Made by a program: the position numbers and the translations under genes. Positions 38,187-46,729 of a DNA stretch of 64,000 nt are shown in pieces. Where the stretch lies: positions 1,434,374 to 1,498,373 of the forward strand of contig NC_020062.1 in assembly GCF_000330885.1 (NCBI RefSeq), given 5' to 3'. The DNA is from Rhizobium tropici CIAT 899. GTDB taxonomy: Bacteria; Pseudomonadota; Alphaproteobacteria; Rhizobiales; Rhizobiaceae. Below the pieces are notes generated by a model. The model worked only from the letters and a program-made list of their open reading frames with translations, was not told where the DNA came from and did no database searches. Numbering within the stretch: the stretch's first letter is position 1; every line of letters begins with the position of its first letter.

Positions 38187-38918
38187 TCAGATTAGTTTTT
38201 CGGCCATGATCGTTTCACCATCCAGCCAAAGCTGGACGGCTTGTCCCCTGAGGCCGGGTGATACGTCTTCCGCCATTTTGTAAATTCCATCGATCGCCAA
38301 AAGCTCGGCCTCGAGCTTGCGGCAAAAGATTCGCGCCGAGGCATTACCGATCGATCCCGCCATGGCGCGGCCGCGAAGGGCGCCATAGATATGGACCGAT
38401 CCACCCGCGATGACTTCCGCGCCTGATGCCACCGAACCGATGACGGTGACATCGCCTTCCGGAAAGATCACCGACTGGCCGGAACGCACCGGCTCGCGGA
38501 TGATCAGCGACTGCGTGACCGGCCGGATTTCCGGCGGCGGCGCCTTGGGCTCGCTGTTTCGGCGCTCCACGACCGGCTCGGCCTCGGAGACTTCGAAATC
38601 GGCAGCCGGACGCCCGCCCTTCAGGATCGGCGGCATACCAGGACCCGCGATCGACGGGCGACCGCCCTCGATGCCCATGATGCTGACATTGCGAGCCGAA
38701 AGCTCAGCAATCAGCTCCTTGAGCTGCGCCTTGTCGATCGGCAGGTCGGTGATATCGAGCACGACCGGCCGCCCCAGAAAGAAGCCGGCCGAACGAGCTG
38801 CGAGGTCGTCGAGCCTGATCAACCACTGATCCAGCGGAAGATCCGGCGAAAGCATGACCGCAAGAAATGAGCGGCCCTTGATACGGATCGAACGAGCGTC
38901 TGTTAGCACTTTGGTCAT
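38187..38918 (-). CDS. minC: Septum formation inhibitor MinC
   Basis: A 243-aa protein with an N-terminal FtsZ-inhibiting domain ([20 protein letters not shown]) and a variable linker. The C-terminal beta-helix dimer/MinD-binding domain contains the family signature [20 protein letters not shown] and [14 protein letters not shown]. First gene of the min operon. It blocks FtsZ ring formation near poles together with MinD. Confidence 0.96.
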   Translation of the reverse strand: MTKVLTDARSIRIKGRSFLAVMLSPDLPLDQWLIRLDDLAARSAGFFLGRPVVLDITDLPIDKAQLKELIAELSARNVSIMGIEGGRPSIAGPGMPPILKGGRPAADFEVSEAEPVVERRNSEPKAPPPEIRPVTQSLIIREPVRSGQSVIFPEGDVTVIGSVASGAEVIAGGSVHIYGALRGRAMAGSIGNASARIFCRKLEAELLAIDGIYKMAEDVSPGLRGQAVQLWLDGETIMAEKLI

Positions 38919-38970
38919 CTATGTGAATAAATCGTTGATCTTGTGTACCGTTGATATGGTTAACAAATGG

Positions 38971-39114
38971 TTAATACGGGGCTCCATTGGAGCCCGAACC
39001 GCCCCATAAAACGGCGATGCTCGCAAGCGCCGAAGGCTCGTTCGAGGTGGGGTCGTAGACGCATGGAGCGGCGAAAATCGCTGCTCCTGCAAGGAGAAGA
39101 ATGATTGGTCTCAT
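38971..39114 (-). CDS. Small secreted peptide (47 aa) upstream of minC
   Basis: MRPIILLLAGAAIFAAPCVY is a compact signal-like leader followed by a short polar/Gly-rich tail ending GSGSNGAPY. ATG at 39114 has GGGGGAT eight bases upstream. It is on the same strand, 52 bp before minC, but no functional link is known. The good ribosome site favours a real gene; a Cys after the hydrophobic run could mark a lipoprotein, though without a full lipobox. Confidence 0.45.
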   Translation of the reverse strand: MRPIILLLAGAAIFAAPCVYDPTSNEPSALASIAVLWGGSGSNGAPY

Positions 39115-39232
39115 GAGATCCCCCATGCGCAAGGTATGACGTGCCTTGCCTGACATCCGATGCGATAAAAATTAACGATTCGGCGCGCCGCGCCTTCCGG
39201 AACGGCGCGCTATATCGACGCTTGGGTGATTC

Positions 39233-39649
39233 TCAGGCGAGCTTCAGCTCGACATTGATGTTGCCGCGAGTCGCCTTCGAATAGGGGCAGGTCTGATGGG
39301 CTTCCTCGACCAGCGTGCGGGCGAGTTCCGGCTCAATACCGGGCATGCTGACGGTCAGACGCGCCTGCAGGAAGTACGCGCCTTCCGTCGTGCCGAGATC
39401 CACTTCCGCATCGACGGCGAGATCGGCCGGCAGCTTGACCTTGCGCTTGCCCGCGGCAAGGCCCATGGCTCCGATGAAGCAGGCCGACCAGCCGGCTGCA
39501 AAGAGCTGTTCGGGATTGGTGCCGGCATGGGCGCTGCCGGGAGGCGAAAGCTTGACATCCAGCTGGTTGTCATCGCTGCGGGCCGAGCCATCGCGGCCGC
39601 CGATGGTGTGGGTCTTGGCGGTATAGAGAACCTTGTCGATCTTGGTCAT
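39233..39649 (-). CDS. ohr: Organic hydroperoxide reductase Ohr (OsmC family)
   Basis: A 138-aa OsmC/Ohr peroxidase with the two reactive cysteines in FAAGWSACFIGAMG (about residue 57) and HQTCPYSKATRGN (about 121), the Ohr rather than OsmC pattern. It reduces organic peroxides with lipoyl-protein thiols in the cytoplasm. Usually ohr is next to ohrR, but no MarR-type gene is found here; it follows a two-component kinase gene instead. The upstream region has several repeats. Confidence 0.92.
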   Translation of the reverse strand: MTKIDKVLYTAKTHTIGGRDGSARSDDNQLDVKLSPPGSAHAGTNPEQLFAAGWSACFIGAMGLAAGKRKVKLPADLAVDAEVDLGTTEGAYFLQARLTVSMPGIEPELARTLVEEAHQTCPYSKATRGNINVELKLA

Positions 39650-39730
39650 GGAACACTCCTTTGTTGCGGCGCCCGTCTGCTATGTTGTGAGGGCAACGTC
39701 TGTTGACGGAGTTGTTTTTGATGGATCGAC

Positions 39731-39817
39731 GTATCCGGCATGTTTCCGGAATTGCCGGAAGTGTTACAAAACGTAGGCTCCAACGAGCCGGATACAATTG
39801 CTTACAAATTGCCGGAA
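39731..39817. promoter_or_regulatory. Repeat-rich region between sensor kinase gene and ohr
   Basis: Visible elements: inverted repeat GTATCCGGC (39731-39739) / GCCGGATAC (39787-39795); TTCCGG-AATTG-CCGGAA at 39744-39760; and the direct repeat AATTGCCGGAA at 39750-39760 and 39807-39817. GATACAATT at 39791-39799 recurs near the DipZ gene and resembles an OhrR half site. Confidence 0.45.
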
Positions 39818-39835
39818 AGTCTTCTGAAGGGACAA

Positions 39836-41158
39836 TCAGGAAATGACGACCTCCGCAGCTAGGCCACCGCTTTCGCGGTTATAGAGCCTGACGGAGCCGC
39901 CGAGCGTCTGGGCGAGCTGCTGGGCAATCGCCAGGCCAAGGCCGGTGCCGCCGGTGTTGCGGTTGCGCGACTGCTCCAGCCGGAAGAAGGGCTGCATCGC
40001 CGCTTCTATCTGGTCCTGCGGAATGCCGGGACCGCGATCCAGAACTGTGATCGCAATTTGTCCGGTATTCCGGCGCTCCACGGCGATTTCCGCGGCACCG
40101 GCGAATTTCAGGGCATTGTCGATGAAGTTGGTGAGAATGCGGCGCAGCGCATGCGGCTTCGTCGTTGCCGTGCCCTGGATGAGCCCAAGAATCTCGACGG
40201 ATTTGCCGGTGTCCTGATAGTCATAGCTGATGCTTTCAATGAAGGAGGCAAGATCGATGCGCGCGCTCTTCTCGCCATTGCCATGGGCGCTGCGCGCATA
40301 GGCTATCCCATCCTGCACCAGACGCTCGATCTCGCCGAGATCCTGCAGCAGCTTGGTTTTCTCCGGCGAATCATCGGCAATATCGGCGCGCAGGCGCATG
40401 CGGGTGATCGGCGTCTGCAGATCGTGTGAGATGGCGGCGAGGATCTGCACGCGCTCTTCGAGATAATGCGCGATTCGATCCCGCATGGCGTTGAAGGCTC
40501 TTGCGGCGTGCGCCACTTCGCTCGGCCCTCGGTCGCTCAAGGCCGGGCTCTTGTTGTTGGGATCGAGCGCATCGGCCGCAGCGGCAAGCTCGGCGAGCGG
40601 GCGCGTGGCCTGTCGCACGGCAAACCAGATACAAAGGATGATCAATAGCATCTGGACGACGAAGACATAGGGCAGCCAGGCCGCAATCGGCATGACACCC
40701 TTTGGCGTGACATCGATCGTCAGCGGACTGCCATCGCTCAGATTGAGATGCGCCTGCAGTCGCGAGATGGGTCCCGGTATTGCTTCCATGCGGATGGGAA
40801 AGCGATGGCCGACCGCATCCTCTATCTTGGCGGCGATCTCCGCTCCATGCGCGGACGTATCAGGCACGCCGGGCAAGCCATTGCCTAATTCGAAGTTGTA
40901 ATTGCCGCGGCTGAGCCAATCGACAAAATTCGCCCTCTCATCGGCCGACAGCCGGTCGAGCACCGCGATCGAGGTCGCAACGTCGTTCTCCAGCGTGCCG
41001 AGCATGACGGCCTTTGCCGACATGTAGCGTTCGATATAGAGCACGCTGAAAGAAAGGCCGTAGGCGATCGCGAGCCCCGCCAGAAGGATCAGCGAAATGC
41101 GTGCGCGTAGGGTGCTAGGCCACCATGGCCGGTGACCTGGAAGGTCGGCCACGGTCAT
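39836..41158 (-). CDS. EnvZ-type sensor histidine kinase
   Basis: A 440-aa kinase. TM1 lies near residues 17-37, then a periplasmic domain of about 130 residues, TM2 near 166-186, and HAMP (RQATRPLAELAAAADAL). The phosphoacceptor His is in AAISHDLQTPITRMRLR, followed by N-box FIDNALKFA and DRGPGIPQD/GGTGLGLAIAQQLA. Its start overlaps the response regulator stop by four bases; regulator first, kinase second. Signal unknown, plausibly redox or envelope stress given the neighbours. Confidence 0.93.
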   Translation of the reverse strand: MTVADLPGHRPWWPSTLRARISLILLAGLAIAYGLSFSVLYIERYMSAKAVMLGTLENDVATSIAVLDRLSADERANFVDWLSRGNYNFELGNGLPGVPDTSAHGAEIAAKIEDAVGHRFPIRMEAIPGPISRLQAHLNLSDGSPLTIDVTPKGVMPIAAWLPYVFVVQMLLIILCIWFAVRQATRPLAELAAAADALDPNNKSPALSDRGPSEVAHAARAFNAMRDRIAHYLEERVQILAAISHDLQTPITRMRLRADIADDSPEKTKLLQDLGEIERLVQDGIAYARSAHGNGEKSARIDLASFIESISYDYQDTGKSVEILGLIQGTATTKPHALRRILTNFIDNALKFAGAAEIAVERRNTGQIAITVLDRGPGIPQDQIEAAMQPFFRLEQSRNRNTGGTGLGLAIAQQLAQTLGGSVRLYNRESGGLAAEVVIS

Positions 41159-41895
41159 GCGCGAAGCTCCGCAATTTCCACCGGCACGGAGAAGACATAG
41201 CCTTCGCTGCGCACCGTCTTGATGTAGATCGGCTCACGCGCATCGTCCCCCAGCCGCTGACGAAGACGGCTGACGAGCAGGTCGATGGAGCGATCGAAGA
41301 GATCGGCATCGCGGCCTTGCGTCAGGTTCAGAAGCTGATCACGATTGAGCACCCGCTGCGGGTGATCGATGAAGACGCGCAGCAGCCGATACTCGGCGCC
41401 GCTGAGCGTGATCTCGGTGCCGTCTTTGTCCAGCAGATGACGCCCGACCGTGTCGAGCCGCCAGTCCCCAAAGACCAGCAATTGGCCGGCCTCGCTGATC
41501 TGCAGATTGGGCGGCAGCATGCGAGTGCGCCGGAGAACCGCCTTGATGCGGGCAAGAAGCTCACGGGCGGCAAACGGCTTTGCCAGATAATCGTCCGCGC
41601 CCATCTCCAGGCCGAGGATGCGGTCCATTTCGTCGCTGCGCGCCGTCAGCATGAGAATGGGCGTCGCCTTGTGCTTTCCTGCGCGAAGCTCGCGACAGAG
41701 CACGAGGCCATCATCGCCCGGCATCATCACGTCGAGCACGATCAGGTCGACCGAATTGGCCTCGAGGAAACTGCGCATCTGCCGGCCATCGGCAGCCGTC
41801 GTCGCCCGCAGGCCATTCTTCTTCAAATAGCTCGACACCAGTTCGCGGATTTCCCGATCGTCATCCACGATCAGGATATGGTCGACATGATCCAT
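41155..41895 (-). CDS. OmpR-type response regulator
   Basis: A 246-aa regulator. The receiver has the VDDDRE pocket, phosphoacceptor LIVLDVMMPGDDG and the switch AKPF. The OmpR winged-helix domain reads TEITLSGAEYRLLRVFIDHP...LFDRSIDLLVSRLRQRL, close to the OmpR subgroup. Cognate to the overlapping EnvZ-type kinase. It may bind the paired GATACA/TGTATC elements found at 43.1-43.3 kb; this is inference from site architecture. Confidence 0.93.
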   Translation of the reverse strand: MDHVDHILIVDDDREIRELVSSYLKKNGLRATTAADGRQMRSFLEANSVDLIVLDVMMPGDDGLVLCRELRAGKHKATPILMLTARSDEMDRILGLEMGADDYLAKPFAARELLARIKAVLRRTRMLPPNLQISEAGQLLVFGDWRLDTVGRHLLDKDGTEITLSGAEYRLLRVFIDHPQRVLNRDQLLNLTQGRDADLFDRSIDLLVSRLRQRLGDDAREPIYIKTVRSEGYVFSVPVEIAELRA

Positions 41896-42008
41896 TTCGA
41901 TTTCCCACTCGTTATCGTAAGCATCGAGCTACGAATATTCATTCTTCGTCGCGCCGACGGCAACGGGCGCCAGCTTATGCCGGCGCCCATTCGCACACTA
42001 CCGCCGAA

Positions 42009-43061
42009 CTAGAAGCGATCAACATCTATCACAGCCTGGGCGAAGGCTTGCGGTGCTTCCTGGGGAAGATTGTGGCCGATGCCGCCGGTGATCGTGCGAT
42101 GTTCATACTTGCCCGAGAACTTGCCGCGATAGGCCGAAGGCTCCGGGTGAGGCGCGCCATTGGCGTCACCTTCCATGGTGATCGTTGGGATCGAAATCAC
42201 CGGGGCGGCGGCGAGCTTCTTTTCATAGGTATCGAACTTCGCCTCGCCTTCGACGAGACCGAGCCGCCAGCGATAGTTATGAATAACGATATCGACATGG
42301 TCGGGGTTATCGAAGGCTGCAGCCGAGCGATCGAATGTGGCGTCATCAAAGGCCCATTGCGGCGAGGCGGTGTGCCAGATCAGCTTTGCGAAATCGTGGC
42401 GATTTTCCTGGTAGCCGAGACGGCCGCGCTCGGTGGCGAAATAGAACTGGTACCACCAGGCAAGCTCGGCCTTCGGCGGCAACGGCTTGCGGTTGACCTC
42501 CTGGCTGCCGATGAGATAGCCGCTGACCGAGACCAGCGCCTTGCAACGTTCCGGCCAGAGTGCCGCCATGATATCGGCGGTACGGCCACCCCAGTCGTAA
42601 CCGGCAACGACGACCTTTTCGATCTTCAGCGCGTCGAGAAGCTCAATCATATCGGCGGCAAGTGCTGCCTGCTGGCCGTTGCGCGCTGTGTCCTTCGAAT
42701 GGAAGGTAGTGGTGCCATAGCCGCGCAGATAGGGAATGATCACGCGATAGCCGGCACCTGCCAAAAGCGGTGCGACATCGACGAAGCTGTAGATGTCATA
42801 GGGCCAGCCGTGCAGCAGCAGCACGACGGGGCCGTTGGCCGGACCGGCTTCGGCGTAACCGACATTGAGCACACCGGCTTTGATCTGCTTCAGCGCGTCG
42901 AAGGAGGTGTGGGTACCGGCCTTGACGGCGGGCAGGGTCAATGTGGAAGCCATTGTTTCTTGCGCACCGGCGATTACAGGCAGACCGAACTCGGCAGCGG
43001 CAACAGCGATTGCGGCCATGCCAAAAAAGCGGCGGCGGGTGTGGTTGATTTCCTCGGACAT
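42009..43061 (-). CDS. Tat-exported alpha/beta hydrolase (epoxide hydrolase-like)
   Basis: A 350-aa protein with a twin-arginine signal (HTRRRFFGMAAIAVAAAEFG). The fold shows the oxyanion motif HGWP, a nucleophile elbow GYDWGG with Asp as nucleophile, and a C-terminal His in GGIGHNLPQEAP. Asp nucleophiles occur in epoxide hydrolases and haloalkane dehalogenases, so one of these activities is likely. Start ATG 43061 has GGAG upstream; the longer ORF start is rejected because it would cover the promoter repeats. Divergent from DipZ. Confidence 0.87.
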   Translation of the reverse strand: MSEEINHTRRRFFGMAAIAVAAAEFGLPVIAGAQETMASTLTLPAVKAGTHTSFDALKQIKAGVLNVGYAEAGPANGPVVLLLHGWPYDIYSFVDVAPLLAGAGYRVIIPYLRGYGTTTFHSKDTARNGQQAALAADMIELLDALKIEKVVVAGYDWGGRTADIMAALWPERCKALVSVSGYLIGSQEVNRKPLPPKAELAWWYQFYFATERGRLGYQENRHDFAKLIWHTASPQWAFDDATFDRSAAAFDNPDHVDIVIHNYRWRLGLVEGEAKFDTYEKKLAAAPVISIPTITMEGDANGAPHPEPSAYRGKFSGKYEHRTITGGIGHNLPQEAPQAFAQAVIDVDRF

Positions 43062-43419
43062 CTGTCTCTCCTGTGGATTGGATCGTGAGCACAAGAAAGC
43101 CAGCCACATGTATCGCCGATGTGTCGCCGATGGCCTCGTTTTGAAAGCCTGTGTAGCTTCCGGCCGCCAGGATACAGTCTGATACAATTCCCGGCCCTTA
43201 GCGGCAACGCCTCGGCAAGCGGCCGGACTTGCTGAAAACCAGATCGGCACCTTTCAGTTTGTATCGCAATGTATCGAAGCCGGGAGCGTCGACGTTTCGG
43301 TACATTCTCCCATCCAGCCAGACACATTCGAGATACGTCGTCACTGGCAGATAGCGTCACTGCTGAGCACGGCCCCTCGCCGTTCGCAGCCGGTCAATCG
43401 CTTCTAAAGGAACAAGACG
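43062..43419. promoter_or_regulatory. Divergent promoter with paired TGTATC/GATACA repeats
   Basis: A 358-bp gap between the Tat hydrolase and dipZ. Tandem pairs: TGTATC (43109-43114) with TGTGTC 11 bp on; GATACA (43171-43176) and GATACA (43181-43186), 10 bp apart; TGTATC (43260-43265) and TGTATC (43270-43275), 10 bp apart. The last two pairs are mirror images. One-turn spacing of direct repeats is typical of OmpR/PhoB-family binding sites. No gene seen. Confidence 0.6.
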
Positions 43420-45192
43420 ATGACGCTTCTCATCATAGCCTATCTCGGCGGTGCGCTGACGATCCTCAGTCCGTGCATCCTGCCCATCCTCCCCTTCGTC
43501 TTTGCTCGCGCCGGACAGCCCTTCGTCCGGAGCACGTTGCCCATGCTGGCGGGCATGGCGCTCACATTTGCTGTTGTCGCGACGCTGGCCGCGGTCGGCG
43601 GCGCCTGGGCGATCCGCGCCAACGAGTATGGTCGCCTCGCGGCAATCGTGCTGCTCGGGCTCTTCGGCCTGAGCCTGATTTCGCCACGCATCGCCAATGC
43701 GCTGTCCCGGCCGGCAGTCGATCTCGGCAACAACCTCCTGAATGCCGCCGGCAACGGCCGCGCGACATCGAGTGTCAGAAGCTCTTTCGTGCTCGGCATT
43801 GCGACCGGCCTGCTCTGGGCGCCCTGCGCCGGCCCGATCCTTGGGCTGGTCCTGACGGGTGCTGCCTTGAAAGGCGCCAATCTGCAGACGACATTCCTGT
43901 TGCTTGCCTATGGCGCCGGCGCCGCGACCTCGCTTGCCATTGCCCTCTTTGCCGGCGGCAAGATCTTTGCCCGCATGAAGCAGTCTCTCGGCGTCAGCGA
44001 ACGCATCCGCCAAGTCGCAGGCGCAGCGGTTCTGGCAGGCGTTGCCGCCATCGCGCTCGGCCTCCATACCGGCCTGCTCGCCCGCCTCTCCTATGCAAGC
44101 ACCGGCTCCTTCGAACAGGCTTTGCTCGAGAAGCTGCACCCCCAGACCTCAGCCCCGGAGACCGAGGTTGCCAGCAACGGCGCCATCAAGGTTGCCACAG
44201 ACGCGGCACGTCCATTCCACAGCGATCTTCCGATCGAAGGCCCCGCCCCCTCGCTCGACGGCGCCGTCACCTGGCTGAACTCTGAGCCGCTGACGACGGC
44301 CGGACTTCGCGGCAAGGTCGTCCTCGTCGACTTCTGGACCTATTCCTGCATCAACTGCATCCGCACCATCCCCTATGTTCGTGCCTGGGCGGAAAAGTAT
44401 AGGGATCAGGGTCTCGTCGTGATCGGCGTCCACTCTCCGGAATTCGCCTTCGAAAAGAACATCGACAACGTCAAGAAGGCGATCGCCGACTTCAAGATCG
44501 GCTATCCCGTCGCGATCGATAATGATTACCGCATCTGGCGCGCCTTCGAGAACAATTACTGGCCTGCCCATTATCTGATCGACGCCAAGGGGCAGATCCG
44601 CTACCAGCACTTCGGCGAAGGCAACTACCGCCAGACCGAACAGGCGATCCAGGACCTCCTGCGCGAAGCCGGCAGCGACATGGCCCAAAGCGGCCCGGTC
44701 GTCCCCAATGCGAAGGGTGCGGAAGCAAGCCCCGACCTTGGCCACATCCGCTCCGGCGAAACCTATGTCGGCTACAGCCAGGCGACAGGTTTCGTCTCCC
44801 CCGAAGGGCTGAAAGCCGACACCGCCGCGGACTATTCCATTGCCAATCCCGGCCTCAACCAATGGGGACTGGCCGGAACCTGGACCGTCGGCTCGGAACA
44901 GGCATCGCTAGACAAGGCAGGCGGCGGCATCAGCTATCGCTTCAGTGCCCGCGATCTGCACCTCGTCCTCGGACCGTCGGCAGACGGAAAACCGGTCCGC
45001 TTCCAGGTGACCGTGGACGGAAAGGCGCCCGGCGCCGACCACGGCTCCGATACCGACGCCGATGGCAACGGCACCGTGACCGCAACCAAGCTCTATCAGC
45101 TCGTCCGCCAGTCCGGCGATGTCACCGCGCGCAACTTCGAGATCCGTTTCCTCGACCCCGGGGTGCAGGCGTACGCCTTCACCTTCGGCTGA
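43420..45192 (+). CDS. dipZ: DipZ-type cytochrome c biogenesis/thiol-disulfide protein
   Basis: A 590-aa three-part protein. Residues 1-215 form the CcdA/DsbD-beta membrane domain with redox Cys in LSPCILPILPF and GLLWAPCAGPI. Residues about 255-425 form a periplasmic thioredoxin domain with the active site WTYSCINCIRTIPY. The C-terminal 150 residues are a beta-rich domain (GLNQWGLAGTWTVGSEQASL) typical of DipZ. It passes electrons from the cytoplasm to periplasmic substrates. It heads an operon with a secreted hydrolase. Confidence 0.9.
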   Translation: MTLLIIAYLGGALTILSPCILPILPFVFARAGQPFVRSTLPMLAGMALTFAVVATLAAVGGAWAIRANEYGRLAAIVLLGLFGLSLISPRIANALSRPAVDLGNNLLNAAGNGRATSSVRSSFVLGIATGLLWAPCAGPILGLVLTGAALKGANLQTTFLLLAYGAGAATSLAIALFAGGKIFARMKQSLGVSERIRQVAGAAVLAGVAAIALGLHTGLLARLSYASTGSFEQALLEKLHPQTSAPETEVASNGAIKVATDAARPFHSDLPIEGPAPSLDGAVTWLNSEPLTTAGLRGKVVLVDFWTYSCINCIRTIPYVRAWAEKYRDQGLVVIGVHSPEFAFEKNIDNVKKAIADFKIGYPVAIDNDYRIWRAFENNYWPAHYLIDAKGQIRYQHFGEGNYRQTEQAIQDLLREAGSDMAQSGPVVPNAKGAEASPDLGHIRSGETYVGYSQATGFVSPEGLKADTAADYSIANPGLNQWGLAGTWTVGSEQASLDKAGGGISYRFSARDLHLVLGPSADGKPVRFQVTVDGKAPGADHGSDTDADGNGTVTATKLYQLVRQSGDVTARNFEIRFLDPGVQAYAFTFG

Positions 45193-45241
45193 AATGTCCT
45201 CTTCACCCCCAGCATGAACCTCATCTAACAGGAGTTACACC

Positions 45242-46000
45242 ATGAAGACCCGTTTTCTCTCCATCGCCGCCCTTAGCCTTGCCGCAAGCACTTTTGCCTT
45301 TGCCGCACAGGCAGCCGAGATCAAGAATATCGTCATCGTCCACGGCGCGCTCGCCGACGGCTCCGGATGGCGCAAGACTGCCGACATCCTCGAAAAGGAT
45401 GGCTTCAACGTCACGGTCGTGCAGGAACCGATCACTTCGCTCGCCGACGATGTCGCCGCCGCCAATCGCGTGCTCGACCTCCAGAACGGACCGAGCCTGC
45501 TCGTTGGCCACAGCTATGGCGGCATGGTCATCACCGAGGCAGGTAATCGCCCGGATGTCGCAGGCCTCGTCTATGTCGCAGCGTTTCAGCCGGACAAGGG
45601 CGAAAGCCTGATCAGCCTTGCAAGCTCGAAGCCTGCAGGCAGCATGAACATCCGCGAAACCAAGGACGGCCAATATCTTTATCTCGATCCCGCGACATTC
45701 GCCGCCGACTTTGCCGCCGACCTGCCGAAGGATGAAGCCAACTTCCTGGCAAAATCGCAGGTCTTTGCCTCGAAGGCCGCCTTCACCGCCAAGGTTGGCG
45801 ATCCTGCCTGGAAGGCGAAGAAGAGCTGGGCCATCGTCGCAACCAATGACCGTTCCATCAATCCCGAGCTCGAGCGCGACATGGCAAAGCGTGCCGGCAG
45901 CGACGCGACCGAAATCGAGGCAAGCCATGCCGTCTTCGCCTCGCAGCCGGAAAAGGTGGCCGCCGTGATCGAGAAGGCGGCCAAGGACGCCGGCAAGTAA
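45242..46000 (+). CDS. Secreted alpha/beta hydrolase
   Basis: A 252-aa hydrolase with a signal peptide (FLSIAALSLAASTFAFAAQA, mature from AEI), oxyanion start VHGALADGSGW, and Ser nucleophile elbow GHSYGGMVI. The C-terminal His lies in EASHAVFASQPEKV. It is of the salicylate-esterase/hydroxynitrile-lyase-like group (short, no lid). 49 bp after dipZ on the same strand and preceded by AGGAG, so co-transcribed. Substrate unknown; the pairing with an exported thiol system is notable. Confidence 0.87.
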   Translation: MKTRFLSIAALSLAASTFAFAAQAAEIKNIVIVHGALADGSGWRKTADILEKDGFNVTVVQEPITSLADDVAAANRVLDLQNGPSLLVGHSYGGMVITEAGNRPDVAGLVYVAAFQPDKGESLISLASSKPAGSMNIRETKDGQYLYLDPATFAADFAADLPKDEANFLAKSQVFASKAAFTAKVGDPAWKAKKSWAIVATNDRSINPELERDMAKRAGSDATEIEASHAVFASQPEKVAAVIEKAAKDAGK

Positions 46001-46010
46001 AGCAATCCGA

Positions 46011-46038
46011 GCGGCGGCTTCATGAACGAGGCCGCCGC
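46011..46038 (+). terminator. Hairpin after the dipZ-hydrolase operon
   Basis: GCGGCGGC pairs with GCCGCCGC around a 12-nt loop, 10 bp past the hydrolase stop. No T-run follows, so it is a probable Rho-assisted or stabilising hairpin. Confidence 0.55.
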
Positions 46039-46213
46039 CTATCCTTATGCGGGATCGTAGCGGCTGGCTTCGCTACCCGAGCCTAGAGGCAATAAAAGAG
46101 ATCGAACCCCGACTTGATGTGAATAGGCAATGAAAGCCTATGGGGACGGCACGTTCAGGTTCCCGTTAGAATCATGCCCTACCTTTAGAATAATTCCAAT
46201 CTAAGGAGGCACG

Positions 46214-46708
46214 ATGTCTGCAAGATCCGCCTATTCCGTTCCGCAACGCATCCTTCACTGGCTTATGGCGCTGCTGATCTTCTTCAATCTCTTGTTTCCG
46301 GACGGGATGAATGCATGGCGGCGTCTTATTCGCCATGGCCAGACGCCGACGTCGGCAGACATCGCCAACGCCAACATTCACGCCTATGCCGGCATTGCCA
46401 TCTTGCTGCTCGCCATCGTGCGCCTTGCCCTCAAATTTTCATCGGAAGCGCCCTCAATGCCGGACGGCCAGCCCGTCATTGTGCATTACATCGCCAGCGT
46501 GACGCATGTCCTGCTTTACGCATTGATTTTCGCGATGCCACTCTCGGGAATGGCGGCCTATTATCTCGGCGTCGACACCGCCGCTTTCCTGCATGGCGGC
46601 CCGATCAAGGCGGTGCTGTGGACAGTTGTCGTCCTTCACATATTCGGCGCGCTCGTTCAGCACTTCTATTTCCGATCGGACGTGCTGCGACGCATGACGA
46701 TCGGTTGA
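46214..46708 (+). CDS. Cytochrome b561 family protein
   Basis: A 164-aa membrane protein with four helices and the b561 haem-ligand histidines (RILHWLMALLIFFNL; NIHAYAGIAILLL; SVTHVLLYALIFAMPLSG; VVLHIFGALVQHFYF). It transfers electrons in the inner membrane, often to quinone or from superoxide (CybB-like). AAGGAGG ribosome site just before the ATG. Separate transcription unit from the DipZ operon by a 213-bp gap with a hairpin, but functionally consistent with the redox cluster. Confidence 0.9.
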   Translation: MSARSAYSVPQRILHWLMALLIFFNLLFPDGMNAWRRLIRHGQTPTSADIANANIHAYAGIAILLLAIVRLALKFSSEAPSMPDGQPVIVHYIASVTHVLLYALIFAMPLSGMAAYYLGVDTAAFLHGGPIKAVLWTVVVLHIFGALVQHFYFRSDVLRRMTIG

Positions 46709-46729
46709 ATTGCGCGCGAGATTGGTGGC

